From Immundisolibacter sp049322795 (GTDB lineage Bacteria > Pseudomonadota > Gammaproteobacteria > Immundisolibacterales > Immundisolibacteraceae), in NCBI GenBank assembly GCA_049322795.1, contig JBMOQH010000014.1, positions 62,001 to 126,000 of the forward strand: a DNA stretch of 64,000 nt. Direction: 5' to 3'. The translations under genes and the position numbers were made by a program. Below the pieces are notes generated by a model. That model did not search any database and was not told the origin of the DNA. It was given only the letters and a program-made list of their open reading frames with translations. Shown piece by piece: positions 18,043-29,780 of the stretch (the first letter of the stretch is position 1; each line of letters starts with the position of its first letter).

Positions 18043-21000
18043 TTTCTTCATCGATCGCCCCATCTTCGCGTGGGTGATTGCGATCGTCATCATGCTGGCC
18101 GGTGGCCTCGCCATCACCACACTTCCGATCGAAAGCTACCCGGACGTCGCCCCTCCGGCGGTGCAGATACGCGCCAGCTATCCCGGCGCCTCGGCGCAGA
18201 CCGTGGACAGTACCGTCACGCAGGTCATCGAGCAGAAGATGATCGGCCTCGACGGGCTGCTGTACATGAGCTCCGAGAGCAACATCACCGGCGACGCGCA
18301 GATCACGCTCACCTTCGAGGCCGGCACCGATCCCGACATCGCCCAGGTTCAGGTACAGAACAAGCTGAGCGCCGCCGAACCGCTGCTGCCGGACGAGGTG
18401 ACGCAGCAGGGCGTTCAGGTGAACAAGGTCAGCCAGACCTATCTCATGGTGCTGGCGTTCGCGTCCGAAGACGGCCGTCTGGGCCTGGCCGACATCGCCG
18501 ACTACGTCGCCTCCCACATCCAGGAACCGCTCGGCCGCATCAATGGCGTCGGCGACGTGCTGCTGTTCGGTGCCCAGCACGCCATGCGCATCTGGCTGGA
18601 CCCCGACCGCCTCACCCAATACGGCCTCACCGTCACGGATGTGAACGCGGCGATCCGTGTGCAGAACGCCCAGGTCGCGGGCGGCCAGCTCGGCGGCCTG
18701 CCGGCGGTGCCCGGACAGGGCATGAACGCCACCGTGCTGGCGCAGAGCCGCCTGCAGACACCCGAGCAGTTCGCCAACATCCTGCTCAAGGTGCAGCCCG
18801 ACGGCGCGCAGGTGCGCCTGCGCGACGTCGCCCGCATCGGCATCGGCAGCGAGAACTACAACTTCCGCAACTACTACAGCGGCATGCCGGCAGCCGGCAT
18901 GGGCATCACGCCGGCGCCGGGCGCGAATGCGCTCGAAACCGCCCGGCTCATCCGTGAGCGTCTGGCGGAGCTCGAACCCACCTTCCCGCCGGGCCTGGTG
19001 GTGCGCTACGCGGAGGACAGCACGCCGTTCGTCAGCACCGCCATCACGGAAGTGGCAATCACGCTGCTGGAAGCCGTCGGGCTGGTGTTCCTGGTGATGC
19101 TGCTGTTCCTGCAGAACCTGCGTGCCACGCTGATCCCGACGCTCGCCGTGCCGGTGGTGCTGCTGGGTACGTTCGGCATCATTGCGGCGGCCGGCTTTTC
19201 CATCAACATGCTGACCATGTTCAGCCTGGTGCTGGCCATCGGTCTGCTGGTGGACGACGCCATCGTGGTGGTGGAGAACGTCGAACGCGTGATGCACGAG
19301 GAAAACCTCGACCCGCGCTCCGCCACGCGCAAGTCCATGCGCCAGATCACCGGCGCCCTGGTTGGCATTGGTATCGTGCTGTCGGCGGTGTTCATCCCGA
19401 TGGCGTTCTTTCCCGGTACCACCGGCGCCATCTACCGGCAGTTCTCGCTCACCATCGCCGCCGCCATGGGGCTGTCGGTTTTGGTAGCGCTGGTGTTCAC
19501 GCCGTCGCTGTGCGCCACCCTGCTCAAGCCCAAGCCGCACGGCCCGCCGCGACGCGGGCCGCTGGGCGCGTTTCAGCGCGGCCTGGAGAAGGCCACCAAC
19601 GGCTACGTGGGTATCGTCGGCCACATGGCGCGCCGACTGCCGCGCTTCCTGTTCGTGTACGTCGCCATCGTGGGCGTGCTTGGCGTGCTGTTCCTGCGCT
19701 TGCCGGGCGGCTTTCTGCCGGACGAGGACCAAGGGACGCTGTACGCCAGCGTGCTGCTGCCGCCCGGCGCCACCACCGAGCGCACCGACCAGGTGATGAA
19801 GCAGGTCGGCAAGTACTTTTACGACACCGAAAAGGACACCGTGTTCGGCGCCATGAACGTGTACGGCTTCAGCTTCGGCGGCCGGGGCCAGAACGTCGGC
19901 CTGGTGTTCGTCAATCTCAAGGAGTGGGGCGAGCGCCCGCATCCGGATCAAAGCGCCCATGCGCTGGCGATGCGCGCCTCCATGGCCTTCGCCCGCATGG
20001 TCAAGGACGGCATGGCGTTCGCGTTCGCGCCACCCGCAGTGCGGGCGCTGGGCCGCTCCGCCGGCTTCGACCTGCAACTGCAGGACCGCGCCAGTCTCGG
20101 GCACGATGCGCTGATCGGCGCGCGCAACCAGCTGCTCGGCATGGCGGCGCAGAGCCCGGTATTGGCCAACGTGCGTCCCAACGGGCTCGAGGACACGCCG
20201 CAGTACCGTTTGGACATCGATCAGCCAAAGGCCCGCGCGCTCGGCCTGTCGCTGTCCGACATCAACCAGACACTCGGCACCGCCTGGGGCTCTAGCTACG
20301 TCAACGACTTCATCGAGGACGGGCGCACCAAAAAGGTCTTCGTGCAGGGCGACGCCCCGTTTCGCATGCTGCCGCAGGACCTCGACCGCTGGCACGTGCG
20401 CAACACCAGCGGCGACATGGTGCCGTTCAGCGCCTTTTCCAGCGCCGAGTGGACGCGCGGCTCACCGCGCCTCGAGCGCTTCAACGGCGTGCCATCGGTG
20501 AATATTCTTGGCGAGCCAGCCCGGGGACACAGCTCCGGCGAGGCCATGGCCGAGATCGAGCGCATGGCCAGCCAGCTGCCGCCCGGCATCGGCTACGCGT
20601 GGTCTGGCCTGTCCTATCAGCAAAAGCAGGCCGGCTCGCAGGCACCTGCGCTGTATGCCATCTCGGCGATCGTGGTGTTCCTGGCGCTGGCGGCGCTGTA
20701 CGAGAGCTGGTCGGTGCCGTTCGCCGTCATGCTGGTGGTGCCGCTCGGCCTATTGGGCGCCGTGCTGGCGGCGCTGCTGCGCGGGCTCAACAACGACGTG
20801 TTCTTTCAGGTCGGCCTGCTGACCACCATGGGCCTGACCGCCAAGAACGCCATCCTGATCGTGGAGTTCGCCCACAACCTGCATATCCACCAAGGCAAAC
20901 CGCTGCTCGATGCCGTGCTCGAGGCCGCCCGCATCCGCCTGCGGCCCATCCTGATGACCTCGATGGCCTTCATGCTGGGCGTGGCGCCGCTGGCGATCGC

Positions 21001-21172
21001 CACCGGCGCCGGCAGCGCATCGCGCATCGCCATCGGCACCGGCGTGCTCGGCGGCATGGCGGCGGCCCTGCTGCTGGCGACGTTCTTCATCCCCATGTTT
21101 TACGTGCTGGTGCGCCGCCTCATGGGGCGGGCGCCGACGCGCAAGATGCCGACACCGCACACCGGCGTCTGA
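18035..21172 (+). CDS. Multidrug efflux RND permease (HAE1 family, AcrB/MexB-like)
   Basis: A 1045-residue proton/drug antiporter of usual length. The N-terminus MVNFFIDRPIFAWVIAIVIMLAGG is characteristic. The double Asp of the proton relay is in GLLVDDAIVVVENVERV near residue 407, with a matching TM10 region ENAILIVEFA-like sequence. Twelve transmembrane helices and two large periplasmic loops (after TM1 and TM7) are apparent. It exports hydrophobic drugs, dyes or solvents. No outer-membrane channel gene (tolC/oprM-like) follows; the operon ends at a strong bidirectional terminator, so a TolC must be encoded elsewhere. Confidence 0.96.
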   Translation: MVNFFIDRPIFAWVIAIVIMLAGGLAITTLPIESYPDVAPPAVQIRASYPGASAQTVDSTVTQVIEQKMIGLDGLLYMSSESNITGDAQITLTFEAGTDPDIAQVQVQNKLSAAEPLLPDEVTQQGVQVNKVSQTYLMVLAFASEDGRLGLADIADYVASHIQEPLGRINGVGDVLLFGAQHAMRIWLDPDRLTQYGLTVTDVNAAIRVQNAQVAGGQLGGLPAVPGQGMNATVLAQSRLQTPEQFANILLKVQPDGAQVRLRDVARIGIGSENYNFRNYYSGMPAAGMGITPAPGANALETARLIRERLAELEPTFPPGLVVRYAEDSTPFVSTAITEVAITLLEAVGLVFLVMLLFLQNLRATLIPTLAVPVVLLGTFGIIAAAGFSINMLTMFSLVLAIGLLVDDAIVVVENVERVMHEENLDPRSATRKSMRQITGALVGIGIVLSAVFIPMAFFPGTTGAIYRQFSLTIAAAMGLSVLVALVFTPSLCATLLKPKPHGPPRRGPLGAFQRGLEKATNGYVGIVGHMARRLPRFLFVYVAIVGVLGVLFLRLPGGFLPDEDQGTLYASVLLPPGATTERTDQVMKQVGKYFYDTEKDTVFGAMNVYGFSFGGRGQNVGLVFVNLKEWGERPHPDQSAHALAMRASMAFARMVKDGMAFAFAPPAVRALGRSAGFDLQLQDRASLGHDALIGARNQLLGMAAQSPVLANVRPNGLEDTPQYRLDIDQPKARALGLSLSDINQTLGTAWGSSYVNDFIEDGRTKKVFVQGDAPFRMLPQDLDRWHVRNTSGDMVPFSAFSSAEWTRGSPRLERFNGVPSVNILGEPARGHSSGEAMAEIERMASQLPPGIGYAWSGLSYQQKQAGSQAPALYAISAIVVFLALAALYESWSVPFAVMLVVPLGLLGAVLAALLRGLNNDVFFQVGLLTTMGLTAKNAILIVEFAHNLHIHQGKPLLDAVLEAARIRLRPILMTSMAFMLGVAPLAIATGAGSASRIAIGTGVLGGMAAALLLATFFIPMFYVLVRRLMGRAPTRKMPTPHTGV

Positions 21173-21206
21173 CGAGATCACCCCGGGCGTACCGCGTCCG
21201 GGTAAA

Positions 21207-21235
21207 AAAAACGCCGCGACGGGCGCGGCGTTTTT
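21207..21235. terminator. Bidirectional intrinsic terminator between the efflux operon and sucD
   Basis: Perfect 12-base arms AAAAACGCCGCG (21207-21218) and CGCGGCGTTTTT (21224-21235) with a 5-base loop. It has a T-run on each strand, so it serves both the rightward RND operon and the leftward suc genes. Confidence 0.88.
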
Positions 21236-21277
21236 GTCAGCATCCCGCGGCTGGCTCCGGCCGGCCGCGATTTTTTC

Positions 21278-22150
21278 TTACAGGCCCATCGCCTTCTTGA
21301 CGGTGGTGCCCAGGTCGGCCGGCGAGCGCGCGATGTGCACACCGGCCTTCTCCATGGCGCGGAACTTGTCCTCGGCCGTGCCCTTGCCGCCGGCGATGAT
21401 GGCACCGGCGTGGCCCATGCGCTTGCCGGCCGGGGCGGTGGCGCCGGCGATGAAGCCGACCACCGGCTTTTTGATCTCCGACGCGATGTACTCGGCGGCT
21501 TCTTCTTCCGCGCTGCCGCCGATCTCGCCGACCATGACGATGCACTCGGTCTGCGGGTCATCCTTGAACAGGCGCAGCGCGTCGATGAAGCTGGTGCCCG
21601 GAATCGGATCCCCGCCAATGCCGATGCAGGTGGACTGCCCGGCGCCGATGGCCGTGGTCTGCGCCACTGCCTCGTAGGTCAGGGTGCCGGAACGCGACAC
21701 GATGCCGACCTTGCCGGGCAGATGGATGGAGCCCGGCATGATGCCGATCTTGCACGCACCCGGCGTGATGATGCCGGGGCAGTTCGGGCCGATCAGGCGC
21801 GAGCCCGAACGGTCCACCACCATCTTCACTTCCAGCATGTCGAGCGTGGGCACGCCCTCGGTGATGCACACGATCAGCGGCACACCGGCGTCGACGGCTT
21901 CGAGGATCGAGTCCTTGCAGAACGCCGCCGGCACATAGATGACACTCGCATCGGCGCCGGTCTCGCGCACCGCGTCGCGCACGGTGTCGAACACCGGCAG
22001 GCCGAGGTGCTGGGTGCCGCCCTTGCCGGGCGTGACGCCGCCCACCATGCGCGTGCCGTAGGCGATGGCCTGCTCGGAATGGAAGGTGCCCTGCTTGCCG
22101 GTGAAGCCCTGGCAGATGACCTTGGTGTTCTTGTCGACCAGCACGCTCAT
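21278..22150 (-). CDS. sucD: Succinyl-CoA synthetase (ADP-forming), alpha subunit
   Basis: A 290-residue subunit that binds CoA and carries the phosphohistidine. Visible are the CoA-binding Rossmann segment (KVICQGFTGKQGTFHSEQAI), VIYVPAAFCKDSILEA, GPNCPGIITPGACKIGIMPG, and the active-site histidine in GKRMGHAGAII. With SucC it converts succinyl-CoA to succinate while making ATP in the TCA cycle. The ATG at 22150 overlaps the sucC stop (ATGA). It is the last gene of the sucC-sucD unit, followed by a strong terminator. Confidence 0.98.
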   Translation of the reverse strand: MSVLVDKNTKVICQGFTGKQGTFHSEQAIAYGTRMVGGVTPGKGGTQHLGLPVFDTVRDAVRETGADASVIYVPAAFCKDSILEAVDAGVPLIVCITEGVPTLDMLEVKMVVDRSGSRLIGPNCPGIITPGACKIGIMPGSIHLPGKVGIVSRSGTLTYEAVAQTTAIGAGQSTCIGIGGDPIPGTSFIDALRLFKDDPQTECIVMVGEIGGSAEEEAAEYIASEIKKPVVGFIAGATAPAGKRMGHAGAIIAGGKGTAEDKFRAMEKAGVHIARSPADLGTTVKKAMGL

Positions 22151-23316
22151 GCCACGTTCTCCACAGCCTTGACGACTTTCTGCGCGGCATCGGTCAGGCC
22201 GTCCGCGGGAATGATGTTGAGCCCGCTCTCGGCCAGCTTGCGGCCGCCGAGATCGGCGTTGTTGCCGGCCAGGCGCACCACCACCGGCACCTTGACGCCG
22301 ACCTCCTTGACCGCGGCGATGATGCCGTCGGCGATCAGGTCGCAGCGCACGATGCCGCCGAAGATGTTGACCAGCACGCCCTTCACGTTGTCGTCGGCGA
22401 GGATGATCTTGAACGCCTCGGTGACGCGCTCCGCCGTGGCGGTGCCGCCGACGTCGAGGAAGTTGGCCGGGTTGCCGCCGTGCAGCTTGATGATGTCCAT
22501 GGTGGCCATCGCCAGCCCGGCACCGTTCACCATGCAGCCGATGTTGCCGTCGAGCGCCACGTAGCTGATGTCGTGCTCGCGGGCACGGTTCTCCTTGGCG
22601 TCTTCCTGCGAAGCGTCGCGCATGGCGGCCAGGCGCGGCTGACGGTACAGGGCGTTGTCGTCGATGTTGATCTTGCCGTCCAGGCACACCAGGCGGCCGT
22701 CGCCGGTCACCACCAGCGGGTTTACCTCGAGCAGCGACAGGTCGCGTTCCACGAACATGCGTGCCATGCCGGTCATCAGGGTCGTGAACTGCTTGATCTG
22801 ATCGCCGGACAGACCCAGCCCGAACGCGAACTGCCGGCACTGGTAGGGTTGCAGGCCGACGGTCGGGTCGATGGCGGTGGTCAGGATTTTCTCGGGCGTC
22901 TCGGCGGCAACCTTCTCGATCTCTACGCCGCCCTCGGTGGAGGCCATGAACACCACGCGCTGGCTGGCGCGGTCGATCACGGCGCCCAGGTACAGCTCGC
23001 GCGCGATCTGGCTGACTTCTTCCACCAGCACGCTGTGCACCGGCTGACCTTCCGCCGTGGTCTGGTAGGTGACCAGGTTCCGGCCCAGCATGGCTTCGGC
23101 GGCCTGCGCCACGGCGTCCGGGCTGTCGACCAGCTTCACGCCGCCGGCCTTGCCGCGGCCACCGGCGTGCACCTGGGCCTTCACCACCCAGCGCGTGCCG
23201 GGAATGCGCCCGGCGGCGGCCTGGGCGGCCTTGGGACTGTCGGCCACTTCACCGCGCGGGGCGGCGATGCCGTAGTCGGCGTAAAGCTGTTTTGCCTGGT
23301 ACTCGTGCAGATTCAT
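22147..23316 (-). CDS. sucC: Succinyl-CoA synthetase (ADP-forming), beta subunit
   Basis: A 389-residue ATP-grasp subunit. It begins MNLHEYQAKQLYADYGI and has the nucleotide-binding segment VVKAQVHAGGRGKAGGVKL, the succinate-binding region LDVGGTATAERVTEAF, and VLVNIFGGIVRCDLIADGI near the C-terminus. It pairs with SucD. The ATG at 23316 is the family start; the upstream frame is not conserved. It lies about 120 bases behind lpd, so the five suc genes may form one transcript with internal starts. Confidence 0.98.
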   Translation of the reverse strand: MNLHEYQAKQLYADYGIAAPRGEVADSPKAAQAAAGRIPGTRWVVKAQVHAGGRGKAGGVKLVDSPDAVAQAAEAMLGRNLVTYQTTAEGQPVHSVLVEEVSQIARELYLGAVIDRASQRVVFMASTEGGVEIEKVAAETPEKILTTAIDPTVGLQPYQCRQFAFGLGLSGDQIKQFTTLMTGMARMFVERDLSLLEVNPLVVTGDGRLVCLDGKINIDDNALYRQPRLAAMRDASQEDAKENRAREHDISYVALDGNIGCMVNGAGLAMATMDIIKLHGGNPANFLDVGGTATAERVTEAFKIILADDNVKGVLVNIFGGIVRCDLIADGIIAAVKEVGVKVPVVVRLAGNNADLGGRKLAESGLNIIPADGLTDAAQKVVKAVENVA

Positions 23317-23437
23317 GGATGTGATCTTTCCCTTGGGCTGAAAGGACCGGCGCTTGGCCGCCTGGCGGCCTGCCCGCTCCCGGTTGCAGACATGTCGACG
23401 AACTGACCCGGATGCGGACCCCGTCGCCCGCGCCGCT

Positions 23438-24859
23438 TCAGATATGTATCGCCCGCCGATGGGCGGCCAGGGCCGCCTCGTGCAAGGCCTCCGACAGGGT
23501 CGGGTGCGCGTGCACGATGCGCGCGATGTCCTCCGCGCTGGCACAGAACTCCATCGCCACAACCGCCTCGGCAATCAGTTCCGAAGCATGCGGGCCGATG
23601 ATGTGCACACCGAGCACGCGGTCGGTTTCGGCATGGGCAAGCAGCTTTACCTGCCCCTGCGCGGCCTCCATGGCGCGCGCCCGACCGTTCGCCTGGAACG
23701 GAAAAACACCCACCGAATACGGCACGCCCTCGGCCTTGAGGGCCTGCTCGGTGCGACCGACCCAGGCGATTTCCGGCCAAGTGTAAATGATCCACGGGAT
23801 GGTCCCGTAATCGACATGGCAGTGCTGGCCGGCGATGCCCTCGGCGACGGCGATGCCGTCCTCCGACGCGCGGTGCGCCAGCATGGGGCCGCGGATGACG
23901 TCGCCGATGGCGTACACGCCGCTGACCTTGGTTCGAAAACGCTCGTCGACCGGGATGAAGCCGCGCTCGTCACACGCAATGCCGACGCTGTCCAGGCCCA
24001 GACCGTCGGTCACCGGCTGTCGGCCGACGGCGACGATCAGGCGATCGAAGCTCGCCTGCTGCGCGCCCTTTGCGTCCTCGAATCCCACCGTGACGGCGTT
24101 CCCCTCCACCTTGGCGGCGGTCACCTTGGCGCCGAGACGGATGTCGAGGCCCTGGCCGGTCAGCTCCTTGTGTGCCAGCGCGGCGATGGCCCGGTCGGCC
24201 GCCGGCAGGAATTCCGGCATCGCCTCCAGCAGCGTGACCTCGCTGCCCAGGCGCGCCCACACGCTGCCGAGCTCGAGGCCGATGACCCCGGCGCCGATGA
24301 TGCCGAGGCGCGCCGGCACCTCGGTGAAATCGAGTGCGCCAGCCGAGTCGACGATGCGCTCGCCATCCAGCGCTGCCACCGTGAGCGGCGTCGGCCGCGA
24401 GCCGGTGGCGATGATGATGTGCCCGGCGGCCACCGTCTGCGTGGCGCCGTCGGCCGCAGTGACCTCGACCTGGCCGTCGCCGACCAGACGCCCGCTGCCT
24501 TGGAGCCAGCTGACGCCGTTCTTCTTGAACAGGCCGGCGATGCCGCCGGTGAACTGGCGCACGATCCGGTCCTTGCGCGCCACCATCGTGGCCGGGTCGA
24601 TGTCGACCTCGCCGACGCGGATGCCGTGCGCGGCGAGGCCGTGGCGAGCGCGGTGGTACTGCTCGGACGACTCCAGCAGCGCCTTCGACGGGATGCAGCC
24701 GACATTCAGGCAGGTGCCGCCCAGCGCCGGTTGGCCCTCCTTGCCGATCCAGCGCTCCACGCAGGCGGTCCTGAGCCCCAGCTGCGCGGCGCGGATGGCC
24801 GCCACGTAGCCACCCGGGCCGGCGCCGATCACCAGCACGTCATAGCGGTCCATGGTCAT
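23438..24859 (-). CDS. lpdA: Dihydrolipoyl dehydrogenase (E3)
   Basis: A 473-residue FAD/NAD disulfide oxidoreductase that reoxidises the lipoyl arm of SucB. Features in order: FAD motif VIGAGPGGYVAAIRAAQLG, redox disulfide GGTCLNVGCIPSK, NAD-binding GIIGAGVIGLELGSVWARLG, second FAD strand GVYAIGDV, and the C-terminal active-site HAHPTLSEALHEA. It lies 5 bases behind sucB, in an E1-E2-E3 order typical of a dedicated 2-oxoglutarate dehydrogenase E3. A second ATG two codons in (24853) has better spacing from GAGGG and may be the true start. Confidence 0.97.
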   Translation of the reverse strand: MTMDRYDVLVIGAGPGGYVAAIRAAQLGLRTACVERWIGKEGQPALGGTCLNVGCIPSKALLESSEQYHRARHGLAAHGIRVGEVDIDPATMVARKDRIVRQFTGGIAGLFKKNGVSWLQGSGRLVGDGQVEVTAADGATQTVAAGHIIIATGSRPTPLTVAALDGERIVDSAGALDFTEVPARLGIIGAGVIGLELGSVWARLGSEVTLLEAMPEFLPAADRAIAALAHKELTGQGLDIRLGAKVTAAKVEGNAVTVGFEDAKGAQQASFDRLIVAVGRQPVTDGLGLDSVGIACDERGFIPVDERFRTKVSGVYAIGDVIRGPMLAHRASEDGIAVAEGIAGQHCHVDYGTIPWIIYTWPEIAWVGRTEQALKAEGVPYSVGVFPFQANGRARAMEAAQGQVKLLAHAETDRVLGVHIIGPHASELIAEAVVAMEFCASAEDIARIVHAHPTLSEALHEAALAAHRRAIHI

Positions 24860-24863
24860 GCCC

Positions 24864-26042
24864 TCACAGGCCGAGCAGCAGGCGGGACGGATCCTCCAGC
24901 GCCTGCTTGATGCTGACCAGGAACTGCACCGCCTCGCGGCCGTCTATGAGCCGGTGGTCGTAGGACAGCGCCAGGTACATCACGGGCCGGATCACGACCT
25001 GGCCGTTCTCCGCCACGGGCCGGTCGACGATGTTGTGCATGCCAAGGATGGCGCTTTGCGGCGGATTCAGGATCGGCGTCGACAACATGGAGCCGAAGAT
25101 GCCGCCGTTGGTGATGGAGAACGTGCCGCCGGACAGCTCCTCGAGCGTCAGCTTGCCGTCACGCGCGCGCTGCCCGAAATCGGCGATGGTCTTTTCGATG
25201 TCCGCGAAAGACAGGCCCTCCGCATCCCGCAGCACCGGCACCACCAGGCCACGCGGGCTGCTGACGGCAATGCCGATGTCGAAGTAGCCGTGGTAGACCA
25301 CGTCCGTACCGTCGATGGAGGCATTGACCAGAGGGAATTTCTTGAGCGCCTCCACCGCCGCGCGCACGAAGAACGACATGAAGCCGAGCTTGACGCCATG
25401 CGCCTTCTCGAACGCCTCGCGGTGACGGGCCCGCAGGTCCATCACCGGCTGCATGTTGACTTCGTTGAAGGTGGTCAGGATGGCGGCGGTGCGCTGCGCC
25501 TCCACCAGCCGCTCGGCGATGCGCTGGCGGATGCGCGTCATCGGCACGCGCTGCTCGGGTCGCGGGCCTGCGTCGGCCACCGGCAAGGCCCGGGCCGCGG
25601 GGGACTCGGACGGTGCCGGCTTGGCGGCCGCCTGCACGTCTTCCTTGATGATGCGGCCGTCGCGCCCGCTGCCGGCCAGGGTGGCCGTGTCGACACCCTG
25701 TTCGGCCGCGAGCTTGCGGGCGGCCGGACTCGGCGTCGTCACCGCACGGACTTGCGGCACGCTCGGTGCGGGTTCCGCCGCCGGCGCCGCCTCGCCTGCG
25801 GCGGCGGCGGTGTCGAGCGTCGCCAGCAGATCGCCCGCGTGCACGGTGGCGCCGTCGGCCTGATGGACCGCGGCCAGCACACCGTCGGCGGGTGCCACCA
25901 CTTCCAGCACCACTTTGTCGGTTTCGACATCGATGAGGCTCTCGTCGCGCCGCACCGCTTCGCCCGGCTTCTTCTTCCACCGGAGCAATGTGGCTTCCGC
26001 CACGGACTCCGGCAGCACCGGTGCCTTGATTTCGATTTGCAT
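24864..26042 (-). CDS. sucB: 2-oxoglutarate dehydrogenase complex, dihydrolipoyl succinyltransferase (E2)
   Basis: A 392-residue core enzyme. One lipoyl domain begins MQIEIKAPVLPESVAEA, with the lipoylated lysine in VETDKVVLEV; an Ala/Pro linker and a small subunit-binding domain (SPAARKLAAEQGVD, GRDGRIIKEDV) follow. The C-terminal catalytic domain has YDHRLIDGREAVQF, where the His-x3-Asp pair performs acyl transfer. It moves succinyl groups from lipoamide to CoA. The ATG at 26042 is chosen because the lipoyl domain starts there. Confidence 0.97.
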   Translation of the reverse strand: MQIEIKAPVLPESVAEATLLRWKKKPGEAVRRDESLIDVETDKVVLEVVAPADGVLAAVHQADGATVHAGDLLATLDTAAAAGEAAPAAEPAPSVPQVRAVTTPSPAARKLAAEQGVDTATLAGSGRDGRIIKEDVQAAAKPAPSESPAARALPVADAGPRPEQRVPMTRIRQRIAERLVEAQRTAAILTTFNEVNMQPVMDLRARHREAFEKAHGVKLGFMSFFVRAAVEALKKFPLVNASIDGTDVVYHGYFDIGIAVSSPRGLVVPVLRDAEGLSFADIEKTIADFGQRARDGKLTLEELSGGTFSITNGGIFGSMLSTPILNPPQSAILGMHNIVDRPVAENGQVVIRPVMYLALSYDHRLIDGREAVQFLVSIKQALEDPSRLLLGL

Positions 26043-26165
26043 GATGATCCCGTTGACGGCGTGAAACGGTTCAGGAAAGCGCTGATTCATTCAGCACGTT
26101 GCATCCCCGACGTGGAGGCGGCGCGCCCGATCGAAGTTTCCTGAGACAGGTTTTCGACATCGGCT

Positions 26166-29006
<2,841 letters not shown>

Positions 29007-29062
29007 TTGGTTGATCCCTGCGGGCTTGGCCACGCGCAAGTTTACGACTGGCCAAGGTCACG

Positions 29063-29083
29063 AAAAAAACAGCCGACGCTGCG
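29063..29083 (-). terminator. Possible terminator behind algR
   Basis: A short stem CAGC-GTCG-GCTG followed on the minus strand by seven T. It sits 2 bases behind the algR stop and before sucA. The stem is only 4 bases, so the evidence is weak. Confidence 0.35.
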
Positions 29084-29084
29084 G

Positions 29085-29780
29085 TCACACCAAACCGCGG
29101 CGTTCGAACACGTGTTGGACAGCCGCGGCCAGCCGCCGGCTCACCGCCAATGGCGCCCCCATGCCGTCGACCGCCGCCCACAAGCGGCCGTCGGCATCCC
29201 GCTGCAAACCCCGCAAGTGCTGGACGTTGACCAGCACGGCCCGATGGATGCGAAGCAACGTCGGTGCCAGCTGGGTCTCCAGCCGGGCGAGCGAATCCTC
29301 CATCAGCCACTCGCCCTGGCGCGTATGCACCGTCAGATACTTGGCGTCGGCCTGCACGCACAGCACCTCGTTCAGCGCCACACGCTGCGTGTGCATGCCG
29401 CGCACCAGCAACAGGCTCGGCATCGGCGGCGCGACCACGCGCTCCAGCGCCTGCGCCAGGCGCTCGGCTGAAACGGGCTTCAGCAGGTAGTGCACCGCGC
29501 CCGCGTCGAACGCATCGACGGCAAAGTCCGGGAACGCGGTTGTGAACACCACCGCCGGCGGCGCCGGCAGGGCTGCCAGCGCCCGGGCCGTCTGCAGGCC
29601 ATCCTGCCCCGGCATGCGGATGTCGAGCAGCACGACGTCCGGCCGTAGATGCGCGCAGGCAGCGAGGGCCTGGGCGCCGTCGCTCGCCTCGCCCACGCAG
29701 GCATACCCCGGCAAGCCATCCAGCATGCGCCGCAAACGCGCGCGCGCCAGCGGTTCGTCGTCGACAACCAGCACCTTCAC
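29085..29780 (-). CDS. algR: LytTR-type response regulator, AlgR-like
   Basis: A 231-residue DNA-binding regulator. The receiver domain (1-115) has VVDDEPLA, the phospho-acceptor Asp in VVLLDIRMPG, and LLKPVS. A C-terminal LytTR domain (about 135-231) includes YLTVHTRQGEWLMEDSLARLE and LRIHRAVLVNVQHL. In Pseudomonas, AlgR with its kinase AlgZ/FimS governs alginate and type IV pili and sits beside argH, the same neighbourhood as here. The GTG start overlaps the kinase stop (GTGA). Here the next gene is sucA rather than hemC. Confidence 0.88.
   Translation of the reverse strand: MKVLVVDDEPLARARLRRMLDGLPGYACVGEASDGAQALAACAHLRPDVVLLDIRMPGQDGLQTARALAALPAPPAVVFTTAFPDFAVDAFDAGAVHYLLKPVSAERLAQALERVVAPPMPSLLLVRGMHTQRVALNEVLCVQADAKYLTVHTRQGEWLMEDSLARLETQLAPTLLRIHRAVLVNVQHLRGLQRDADGRLWAAVDGMGAPLAVSRRLAAAVQHVFERRGLV

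Noticed and set aside
17795..20395. Very long minus-strand frame (866 codons) opposite the RND efflux pump gene
   Set aside because: It is the antisense shadow of a clear RND gene in high-GC DNA; its product is His/Arg-rich with no family motif.
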